A stretch of DNA of 64,000 nucleotides. Source: Phycisphaerae bacterium (GTDB lineage: Bacteria > Planctomycetota > Phycisphaerae > UBA1845 > JAFGLZ01). The notes below the pieces were generated by a model, which was not told where the DNA came from, made no database searches, and was given only the letters and a program-made list of their open reading frames with translations. The stretch lies in contig JAFGLZ010000222.1 in assembly GCA_016927755.1 (NCBI GenBank), forward strand, positions 1-64,000, written 5' to 3'. Position numbers and translations under genes: made by a program. The first letter of the stretch is position 1. Each line of letters starts with the position of its first letter. This document shows positions 35,287-43,700 of the stretch, piece by piece.

Positions 35287-36708
35287 ATGAGCAAGAAGAA
35301 GGCGGTGACGTTGGATCTGCCCGAGGGCGGCGACCCCATCACGATGGGCGATGACGACAGGCTGTGGGTGCCGGATCGCCCGGTGATTCCGTTCGTCGAA
35401 GGGGACGGGACGGGGCCTGATATCTGGCGAGCCAGCCAGCCCGTCTTCGACGCGGCGGTCTACAAGGCCTACGGCAGCCGGCGAAAGATCGTCTGGATGG
35501 AGGTCCTCGCGGGCGAGAAGGCCTTTCGCGACCGGGGCGAGTGGCTGCCGGACGCGACGGTGTCCGCTTTCGAGCAACTGCTCGTCGGCATCAAGGGTCC
35601 GCTCACGACGCCCGTCGGCGGGGGGATTCGCAGCCTGAACGTGACGCTTCGCCAGACGCTCGATCTATACGTATGCCTGCGGCCCGTGAAGTACTTCGAG
35701 GGGGTGCCGAGCCCGGTGCGCCGGCCGGAGCTGGTCGACGTGGTGGTCTTTCGCGAGAACACGGAGGACATCTACGCCGGCATCGAATGGCCCGCGCGGA
35801 GCGACGAGGCCAAGACGGTCATCAAGTGGCTCAAGAAGCAGATGGGCGTGACGAAGATCCGCTTCCCCAAGAGCAGCGGGATCGGCGTCAAGCCGGTCAG
35901 CGAGAAGGGGTCGAAGCGGCTGATCGGCGCGGCGATCGAGTACGCCCTCGCCCAGGGGCGCAAGAGCGTCACGATGGTGCACAAGGGCAACATCATGAAG
36001 TTCACCGAGGGGGCCTTCCGCGACTGGGGCTACGAGCTGGCCAGGACGGCGTATCGCGATCAGTGCGTCACGCAGCGGGAGAGCTGGATCCTCGGCAACT
36101 GCGAGGCGAATCCGGGCATCTCGCACGAGGACAACGCGCGATTGATCGAGCCCGGCTTCGATCTGCTCAACGACGACGCCCAGCGGAAGCTCGTCGACGA
36201 GGTCCGTCAGACCATCGAGACGCTCTGGCCGACGCACGGCGAGGGCAAGTGGAAGGACAAGCTGCTGGTCAAGGACGCCATCGCCGACATCGCGCTGCAG
36301 CAGGTGTTGACGCGTCCGAAGGAGTTCGACGTCATCGCCACGCTGAACCTCAACGGCGATTACATCTCCGACGCATTGGCCGCCCAGGTCGGCGGGATCG
36401 GCATCGCCCCGGGCGGGAACATCAACTTCAAGACCGGACACGCCATTTTCGAGGCCACGCACGGGACCGCCCCAAAGTACGCCAACAAGGACCAGGTCAA
36501 CCCCGGCTCCGTGATCCTCAGCGGCGAGATGATGCTGCGGTATCTGGGCTGGTCCGAGGCGGCGGACCTGATCGTCAAGGGCATGAGCGGCGCGATCGCG
36601 GCCCGAACGGTCACGTACGACTTCCACCGTCTCATGGAGGCCGAGGGCCAGCGGGCGACCTGCATCAAGTGCAGCGAGTTCGGGCGGGCGATTATTGATC
36701 ACATGTGA
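35287..36708 (+). CDS. icd: isocitrate dehydrogenase (NADP+)
   Basis: 473 residues from the ATG at 35287, with AAGGTGAGC ahead; an upstream start in frame is less likely. It oxidises isocitrate to 2-oxoglutarate in the citric acid cycle. Family motifs: GDGTGPDIW, the substrate loop GGGIRSLNVTLRQ with S116 (the residue phosphorylated in the E. coli enzyme), RENTEDIYAGIEW, MVHKGNIMKFTEGAF, NGDYISDALAAQVGGIG and HGTAPKYANKDQVNPGS. The chain is about 55 residues longer than the E. coli enzyme, with an N-terminal extension and internal insertions. No kinase/phosphatase gene is seen nearby. A perfect palindrome covers its stop codon. Confidence 0.96.
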   Translation: MSKKKAVTLDLPEGGDPITMGDDDRLWVPDRPVIPFVEGDGTGPDIWRASQPVFDAAVYKAYGSRRKIVWMEVLAGEKAFRDRGEWLPDATVSAFEQLLVGIKGPLTTPVGGGIRSLNVTLRQTLDLYVCLRPVKYFEGVPSPVRRPELVDVVVFRENTEDIYAGIEWPARSDEAKTVIKWLKKQMGVTKIRFPKSSGIGVKPVSEKGSKRLIGAAIEYALAQGRKSVTMVHKGNIMKFTEGAFRDWGYELARTAYRDQCVTQRESWILGNCEANPGISHEDNARLIEPGFDLLNDDAQRKLVDEVRQTIETLWPTHGEGKWKDKLLVKDAIADIALQQVLTRPKEFDVIATLNLNGDYISDALAAQVGGIGIAPGGNINFKTGHAIFEATHGTAPKYANKDQVNPGSVILSGEMMLRYLGWSEAADLIVKGMSGAIAARTVTYDFHRLMEAEGQRATCIKCSEFGRAIIDHM

Positions 36709-36710
36709 TC
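36697..36710. repeat. perfect 14-bp palindrome across the icd stop codon
   Basis: GATCACATGTGATC, fully self-complementary, contains the last codons and the TGA of icd. It could be an operator for the convergent region or a chance palindrome; too short to be a terminator by itself. Confidence 0.4.
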
Positions 36711-36711
36711 G

Positions 36712-36927
36712 TCAGACGGCTCCATGTGAGAGTCTCCGCGCGGTCTCTCGGTTGATCTGCCCGTCGTTCCAGTCCGGATGCTCGGCGCGGAGCATGCTCA
36801 CGATCATCCGCCGGGCCGAGACGAACATGTCGTTGGCGATCTTGAGGCGCTCCGCCCCCGTCTTGGCGCGGAGGATCCTGGCCATGTCCTCGTCGACCAC
36901 CTCGATTCTGGTTCTTCTCCCGGCCAT
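36712..36927 (-). CDS. small conserved basic/helical protein
   Basis: 71 residues, ATG with GGGGAG five bases upstream. Pattern RIEVVDEDMARILRAK, then RLKIANDMFVSARRMI, then EHPDWNDGQINRETARRLSHG. I recognise it as a type of small protein common in planctomycetes and cyanobacteria, often next to a nucleotidyltransferase-like gene; no such partner is visible here. It is convergent with icd, three bases apart, sharing the palindrome region. Role unknown, possibly a small regulator or antitoxin-like protein. Confidence 0.7.
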   Translation of the reverse strand: MAGRRTRIEVVDEDMARILRAKTGAERLKIANDMFVSARRMIVSMLRAEHPDWNDGQINRETARRLSHGAV

Positions 36928-37017
36928 GTGGCTCCCCGTCCTACGGCGCCAGTATAACCCGATCGAGACGCTCCGGCACCAGGTTGTTCGTCCGCGATGC
37001 GCTGCGAATGATGCACG

Positions 37018-40017
37018 TCACTTCCGAATGATCGCCGCGGCGCAGCCCTTGCCGATTCGGACCTCGGCGTAGTGCTTGCCGTCGCGCTGGACGAGGGGGA
37101 CCTTGGCGCCGGCGTCGCGCCGGCCGAACTTGTCGAACACGACGGCCTCGAAGGCGCTGGTGTCGCCCCAGCCGAACAGCCCGCTGCGGTTCGTCAGGAT
37201 CCGCTCCTGGGCGATCAGATAGCCCTCGTGCAGCTCGACGGGCGTGACGGGGAACATCCAGCTCGTCAGCGTCGGGCGCGTGGGGACGATCTGATCGTGG
37301 TACCAGTAGTAGACGCCGCCCCAGTCGAGGTAGCGGACCATGTTCCGGTAGGCGTGGACTTCGTTCCTCTCTCCGAGGTGGTCTCCCAGCCCGATCGGGG
37401 TGTAGAGCAGGGAGCGGGCCAGGTTCGTCGCCGAGGCGGTCTCGACGAAGCGGGGGAAGTGGAGCTTCGTGAAGGTTTCGGTGTGAGGGTTGCCGTTGCC
37501 GATAAGGTGCTTGCCGGCGTCGAGGATTCGCCGGGCGAGCTTCAGCCGCCATGGCTGCGTGATGAGCGCGACGCTCGACTTGCGGCGCGTGATCGTCATC
37601 GTCTTCGGATCGATATCGGCGGTGACGCCGTCCCACGGCTCGCCGAAGTGGTACTTGAAGGCGCTGTAGGCCAGCTCGTCCCAGTAGACGCCGTCGGCAC
37701 CGATCTCGCCGAGGATGATCTCGACGTTCTTGGCGACGGCCGGGCCGTAGCTGTTGTCCTCGGTCGGAATGAAGATCGGGTAGATCGGGTTGCGGTAGTC
37801 GCCCTGCGTGCCGTCGGGCTTGAGCAGGACGGCGTCCTTGTACTTGGCTCTCGCGCCTTCCTCGACGCTGATGAAGCAGTGGAAGTAGACGGACGTCTGA
37901 ATGTCCGGGTCGACCTTCCTGAACCGCGCGAAGAGCTTGCGATAGGGCTCGTGGCTCACAAGCGGGAAGGCCGTGCCGTGCGGGTACTTGCCCTGATACA
38001 GCGGCAGGACGATCGAGTGGCTCACGTACTTGGCGCCCTTGAAGCGGGCGTAGTCTCGGAGTTGCTCGTCCGTGAAACCGGTGAACGGCGGGCGCTGCGC
38101 GACGAAGGTGAAGCTGCCGTCAATGCGGAAGTTCGTGCCGAGCCTTCGGCGCGCGGCGTTGACGAAGGCGAAGTGATCGGGCTCGTCGAGCGGATAGATC
38201 GCCCACCGCATCGTGTGCGTCTTTCCGGGCCGAAGGACGAAGTGGTTGTCGGCCAGGCCGATCGCGCCCGCCTGGCCGTAGTTGAGGCTGTGGACGCGAA
38301 AGACGTCGTCCTCGGGCATCAGGGCGATGCCCGCGCGGCGGGTCAGGCCGACCGTTGACGGATTGGCCGAGTCGCCATTCGCCGCCGACTTGCCGGCCAC
38401 GTAGAGCCCGTTGACGTAGAGCCTGTCGAGCCGATCGCCAAGGGGGACCTCGTGCCGGGCCATGATGCCGACGTCCTCGTTGCCGGTCGACGTGAACGTG
38501 TCCTTGACGATGAGGCATTCGGCCAGGGGCTCGACCTCGCGGCGGAGGCGCCAGTACGGCGTCTCGCGCTCGACGGGCGAGGCGGGCTTCCGGTCGCCGC
38601 CGGTCATCGACAACCAGCCGGGCGTGGGGTGGCTGAAGCGCGATTCGACGAGGAACGATTCGCCGGCGACGGTGATTCGCAGCGCGCCGCCGTCGAGCAA
38701 TGCCCACTCATAGTCGACCTTGGTCTTGGCGCGGGGCTCGCGGACGGGCAGGGGGCCAGTGGGCGGGCCGGCGTCCTCGTGTCGCGCGGCGAGTGCGGCG
38801 GCGTCGCGATGGACCAGTCGAACGTTCTGTACGATCATCGCCCGATTGATGCTCGAACAGTCGTGCTTGATACGGAGCGTGTTGCCGGACGGTGCGTCCT
38901 TGACGAGATCGTCGACGAGCAGCTCGAAGCGATAGGCCGGGGCGTCGATGGGTTTGTAGCGGTTCTTTGTCGTCTCGACGGCCTTGAAGTCCGGGCTGTA
39001 GTAGACGAAGAAGCCCAGGCGCTTCCAGCTCGAGAGGATCCGCCCGTCGGCGAACGTGAACTCGGGCGGCCTGTTGACGAGCCGCTCGGTCTCGATCGGC
39101 GTGCCGTTCATCGCGAGGTCCAGGGCGTGGGTGCCGCCGGCGACGCTTTCGCATTCGAGTCGGGCGTCGAGGACGAGGATCGCCTTGGTGTTTGCCGGGC
39201 GTTTGTCGGCGGTGAAGGTCACGTCCTGCTGCTTGCCCGGATCGAGCTTGGCAAGCGCGAGGATCGGCTGGGCCTTCTCTGCGACGTCCGTTCGAGCGGG
39301 CGCCTTGCCGTCGGCGTTGCCCAGACGGACGCGGACCATCCGGTCGGGGCTGCGGACCTTCCACGGCGACGTCAGCAGGCTGGACAGCGTCTCCTGAACC
39401 GGCGTGTCCGTGTCGGTGTCGCCGAGACACAGGTCGATGCCGAGCGGCAGGCCCAGCTCCGGCTTCTTGATGGTGAGCTCGGGCCAGGGCAGGGCGGCCT
39501 CGAGCTCGTAGCCGTCACTGATTCGGTGGGCGGCGACGATCGCGCTGACGTGACGACCGTCCGGCGCGTAGACGATCGCCTCGGGGGCGATGTCGGTCAA
39601 GGGATCGCCGGTCCGGGCGAAGTTGCCCGGGCTCAGGCCGATCTGAAAGACGACGCCCGTCTTCTCGTTTCCGCCGACGCCGGGGACATGGACGAACAAC
39701 TCCAAGTGGTCGCCGCGATAGAGGTCGCGGCCCCGGTTGGTCTGGCAGTGCTTGTCGTCGACGACGTGGACGGCGACGTAGAGATAGCGATTGTCCCAAC
39801 CGAACGTCGCCCAGCCGGACAGGTCCGCGGGTCCGGTCCAGCACTGCTTGCCCCAGACGACCTGGGCGGGATTCCGATAGGTTCGCTTCAGGGGTCGCAT
39901 CTGCCATTCGTCGAGCCGGCCGTCGACGACGGGGGGCGGATCGGGGATGAGGGGGACGGTCATCTCGGGTTCGTCGGCCAGGAAGCTCAGGACGGCGAGG
40001 GATATGAGCGCGCTCAT
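37018..40017 (-). CDS. secreted CBM9-like and glycosidase-like protein
   Basis: 999 residues; ATG with GGAGG six bases upstream and a short signal-like start (MSALISLAVLSFLA). Residues about 20-230 are a CBM9-like/DOMON sugar- or heme-binding sandwich (VVDGRLDEWQ, GWDNRYLYVAVHVVDD, DHLELFVHVPG). Beta-rich domains follow. The last 350 residues look like a TIM-barrel hydrolase (GADGVYWDELAYSAF with an Asp-Glu pair, LIGNGNPHTETF). It resembles proteins annotated as putative glycoside hydrolases, but no family number can be assigned. It probably degrades extracellular polysaccharide. A zinc-ribbon gene lies 146 bases upstream on the same strand. Confidence 0.72.
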   Translation of the reverse strand: MSALISLAVLSFLADEPEMTVPLIPDPPPVVDGRLDEWQMRPLKRTYRNPAQVVWGKQCWTGPADLSGWATFGWDNRYLYVAVHVVDDKHCQTNRGRDLYRGDHLELFVHVPGVGGNEKTGVVFQIGLSPGNFARTGDPLTDIAPEAIVYAPDGRHVSAIVAAHRISDGYELEAALPWPELTIKKPELGLPLGIDLCLGDTDTDTPVQETLSSLLTSPWKVRSPDRMVRVRLGNADGKAPARTDVAEKAQPILALAKLDPGKQQDVTFTADKRPANTKAILVLDARLECESVAGGTHALDLAMNGTPIETERLVNRPPEFTFADGRILSSWKRLGFFVYYSPDFKAVETTKNRYKPIDAPAYRFELLVDDLVKDAPSGNTLRIKHDCSSINRAMIVQNVRLVHRDAAALAARHEDAGPPTGPLPVREPRAKTKVDYEWALLDGGALRITVAGESFLVESRFSHPTPGWLSMTGGDRKPASPVERETPYWRLRREVEPLAECLIVKDTFTSTGNEDVGIMARHEVPLGDRLDRLYVNGLYVAGKSAANGDSANPSTVGLTRRAGIALMPEDDVFRVHSLNYGQAGAIGLADNHFVLRPGKTHTMRWAIYPLDEPDHFAFVNAARRRLGTNFRIDGSFTFVAQRPPFTGFTDEQLRDYARFKGAKYVSHSIVLPLYQGKYPHGTAFPLVSHEPYRKLFARFRKVDPDIQTSVYFHCFISVEEGARAKYKDAVLLKPDGTQGDYRNPIYPIFIPTEDNSYGPAVAKNVEIILGEIGADGVYWDELAYSAFKYHFGEPWDGVTADIDPKTMTITRRKSSVALITQPWRLKLARRILDAGKHLIGNGNPHTETFTKLHFPRFVETASATNLARSLLYTPIGLGDHLGERNEVHAYRNMVRYLDWGGVYYWYHDQIVPTRPTLTSWMFPVTPVELHEGYLIAQERILTNRSGLFGWGDTSAFEAVVFDKFGRRDAGAKVPLVQRDGKHYAEVRIGKGCAAAIIRK

Positions 40018-40163
40018 CGAGGTCCTCCTATCGTGTCACGTCGGGCTGATGGTTGCGGATCATACCGGGCGGCGACGTGAAGCGACACCGAGACGAGTTG
40101 CGGATGCCGGCGCGCCGGGAAGCGACGTGGCCGATGCGCGGGGCGATTTCTGGTTTGGGCGGT

Positions 40164-40385
40164 CTAGACGGCGGCGAGGTGCATCAGGGATGGGGCGGGT
40201 TGATGCTGCCTCAGCAGGCCGAGCTCGGTGCCGGTCCTGACGGGGATGGCGTCGGCGGCGAGGGCGGGGCTCTCGTTGATGACGTACAAGAGGTTGCACT
40301 GCCGGCAGACCCTGGCCCTGCCGGTTCGGCCCCGGCGGACGACGGTGGGGTGCAGACAGTGGGGACAGATCACATAGATGGCCAC
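40164..40385 (-). CDS. small zinc-ribbon protein
   Basis: 73 residues from the GTG at 40385, chosen because CAGGAG lies six bases upstream. Two CxxC pairs, CPHC and CRQC about 17 residues apart (YVICPHCLHPTVVRRG, then ARVCRQCNLLYVI), form a zinc ribbon. The rest is low-complexity and ends HLAAV. Such small proteins may bind RNA or protein; no role can be named. It precedes the CBM9-like gene on the same strand. Confidence 0.6.
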   Translation of the reverse strand: MAIYVICPHCLHPTVVRRGRTGRARVCRQCNLLYVINESPALAADAIPVRTGTELGLLRQHQPAPSLMHLAAV

Positions 40386-40736
40386 GACCAACTCCTGACA
40401 CGACACGTACGACGCGTTTGGGCTCCACAACTGAGTACAAACGTTGGGGCCTTATCGGTTGACTAAACGTACGACTTTCGCTGCTATCGCCTGGGAATTG
40501 CAGAAAGAGTGCCATTTCAGTCAGAGCGGAAGAATTCCCGTGGTCCGGTAACCGCGTTCGGCGGACTCAAACGAGCGGGCGGGAAGAGGTTGTGCCCGCG
40601 CGATTTTATCGCTTGACGTTGGGTTATCGCGCCCTTGCGGATCGCGTCGCGAAATCTAGTGGCAACTACTTCCCAAACGCGGATTTCGCGAGCGGGTAGA
40701 AGTCCCCAGGCGCCCGTGCGGCGCGGTGGAGTCGTC
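40386..40736. other. intergenic region with long inverted repeat
   Basis: No gene is visible in 351 bases. A 10-bp perfect inverted repeat TCGCGAAATC / GATTTCGCGA lies at 40647-40656 and 40682-40691 with a 25-base spacer, downstream of the minus-strand HzsA-like gene that ends at 40737. It could be a transcription end for that gene, though no T-run follows. GGGAATT and AATTCCC flank 40493-40540. Confidence 0.4.
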
Positions 40737-43700
40737 TCATCGAGCTTTGGCCGTTCGCTGCGTGGGACACGCCACGCGGAAGCCCACGTTGAAGACCCTC
40801 TGCCAGGGGTGGTAGGCGGTTCGGCAGGCCGATCGGGCCTCTTGGGGGCGGTCGTACCAGGAGCCGCCGCGGACGATCCTCTTGTTTGCAGCGGCAGGAT
40901 TCTCTCGGCCGTCGCCGGGGTTGTATGGATAGGGCGCGTGGGCGGATCGGGTCCACTCGGCGGCGTTGCCGTGCATGTCGTGCAGGCCCCAGGCGTTGGG
41001 ACGGTAGCTTCCGACGGGGGCGGTGACGCGGTGCTTGTCGTTGACGGTATCGATCGCCGGGCGCCATTCGTAGATCGCGCCGGAGGGGAGACTCCACGGA
41101 GCGAAGGTGTCGACGCATTTGAGCGAGGCGTCGGCGAGGTTGGCGAAGGCGGAGAAGTCGGTTTCGACCTGGCCGTAGGACATGGGCGTCTCGGCGCCGG
41201 CGCGGCAGGCGAATTCCCACTGGGCCTCGGTGGGCAGCGTGAAGGCCAGGCCGGTCTTGGCGGTGAGCCAGCGGCAGAAGGCCATCGCCTGATTCCAGGT
41301 CACGCGGACGACGGGCTGGCGTGGCGTATTGAGCAGATAGCCGCGCTCCTGCGTGCTGAACTGGAGGAAGTCGCCGTGCTCGAGGCGGCTGTCGTGGGAC
41401 GGATCGAAGAGGGCGAACTGCTGGTTGGTGATCTCGCACGTACCGATCCAGAACGGCTCGTCGATCTTGACGCGGGCGCGTGGCGACTCGTCGGGATAGG
41501 CGGCGCCGCCCATGATGAACTCGCCGGGCGGGATGAGGACGAGGTCGAGCTTCGCTCCGCCGAGGTCGATGGTTCGCCGGTGCTCGCCGAGGGCGGACTG
41601 GCGGTGTTTGGCATCGTCGGCGTCGAAGGGCCAAGCGGGGCAGTCGACCTGTTGCGGGGCGGATTCTGCCGACGCCACGGGGCCGCTGCGCGGACCCATG
41701 CCACCCGGGACGCTCGCAGGGGGGCCCTGGGCGAAGGGCTTCAACTCGTAGATCGCCTCAGGGTCTTCGTCGATGCCGGCGTAGCGCTTCATCATCTCTC
41801 GGCGGCGGTCGCGTTGGTGGGCGACGAGGTTCCAGCCGACGATCTCGTGCCAGGTGCCGTGGGCGGGCGCGTGCAGGTCGATCCAGGTAACGAGTCGGTC
41901 CCAGGCCTCGGCGTCGAGCGTGACGCCGTGATGGCCTTTGCCGAGCATCCGGACGAGGCGGCTGATGTCGGCGTGGAACTCGTACGGCGGGAGCAGGTGC
42001 ATGTCGCTCTCGATGGTGGGGGCGCGGACGAAGCGGCGAAGGAACAGGTACGAGGGCGTGAACTGGGTGCCGCTCTGGTAGGCGTTCTTCTGGCCAGGCG
42101 GATGAACTTCGGGCTGTGGGCGGAGGTCCGTGAGCGTCATTCCGTCGGGACGCTTCTCGCCGTTGTGGCAGCCGACGCAGTAGGTGTCGAGGACGGGCTG
42201 GACCTCTCGCTTGAAGCTGAAGCCACGGGTCGGGCCGTACCAGGGGGTGATCTCGGACGGGGTCCGGCCGGCGGCGCGCGTGGCGCGGGTCGGCGGGCCG
42301 CTGTTCTGTCGCTCATGGCATCCGACGCAGGAGAGGACCTCGCCCGGCATGGCGGTCATCCAACTCCGCATGAGTTGGACGGCCTTGCCCTCGTCGTCGA
42401 GGGGTTGGACGGAGATGGGCGTATTGGCGGGCACGCGGAAGAGGGCCGAACCGTCCGTCTCGACGGGGACCGTGCCGATGATGCGCTTGACGTCCCAGGG
42501 CCCGTCCAGCCCGACGCGGTTGACCTGGCCGCCCATGCCGTGATAGGCGAACTGATAGGTGAGCAGGCGGAGCTTCTTGACGGTGCCGCGCGGGACGTCC
42601 TTTAGCCCATTGCCGGTGTAGACGTCGGCCATGTACACGACGGCGTCCTTACGGTCCGGTTGGACCTTGTTCGGCAGCACGGGTGGCTTGGGCGTCTTTC
42701 GGACGGGGATCGGCTCGAGCAGGGCGCAATCCTCGACCTCCTTGAGGAGGGTCATGTTGTCGAAGACGTCGACGAGGTAGATGCCCCACTTCGATTGCGG
42801 CGTGGGCATGCACGAGACGATGAAGTACTTCGAGCTGAGGGGATAGGGGTGGAGGAACTTGGGCCAGCTTCCCTGTACCAGGCCGTCCAGCAGGATCGGC
42901 TCGACGGTCTTTCCTCGTCCGGGGATGCGCTGGACGACGCCGTCGGCCTCGTGTCGTCCCTTGGATGGGTCGAAGAGGACGAGCTCGCCCATTCGGGGGA
43001 CGTCGTGGTGTCCGCCGACGACGGCGACGAACTTCGTCGGGTGGTCGGGCACGGCGCGGGCGTAGAACATCGCGTTCGGCCAGTAGGAGTTGCTCCCGTA
43101 GTACTCCATCTGCGACGTCCCGTCGGGGTCCATGTGGAAGAGGATCCGCGAGGCGAAGTGCGGGATGTCCGAGTACTCCCAGCGGAGGTAGAGGACCCTT
43201 CCGTTGTTGAGCATCGTCGGACACCAATTGTGGTCCTGCTCGAAGGTGAGCCGGCGGATCGCGCCGGTCCCAGCCTCCAGGCGATAGAGATTGCAGACGT
43301 GGCTGGAGCCCGTCACGCAGGGCACGCCGACGAAGGGAGCGGTCGAGCAGAAGATGACGTTGTCGTCCGGCAGGTAGCACGCGTCGTAGTTGTCGACGTC
43401 GGGCTCGGTGATCAGCGGGAGCTGTCTGAGGTTCGCTCCGTCAATGCCGAGCTCGAAGACCTGCCATCGGCCGTTGTCGCCGGGCATCGAGAAGAGCATC
43501 CGATCGGCGTCGAAGTGGAGGTCGACGTCGCCGACGAACTTGCTGCCGTCGCCGTCGGGTCGAAAGAGCGTCGTGAGAGTGCCGTCGGGGCGGACGGGTG
43601 AGAGGACTGCGATCTCGTTGTCGTAGCCGGTCTTGGGCAGCGACGAGTTGCTCTCCCAGTTCTGGGACAGGCCGAGCCGCTTGGGGCTCCGCCTGATCAG

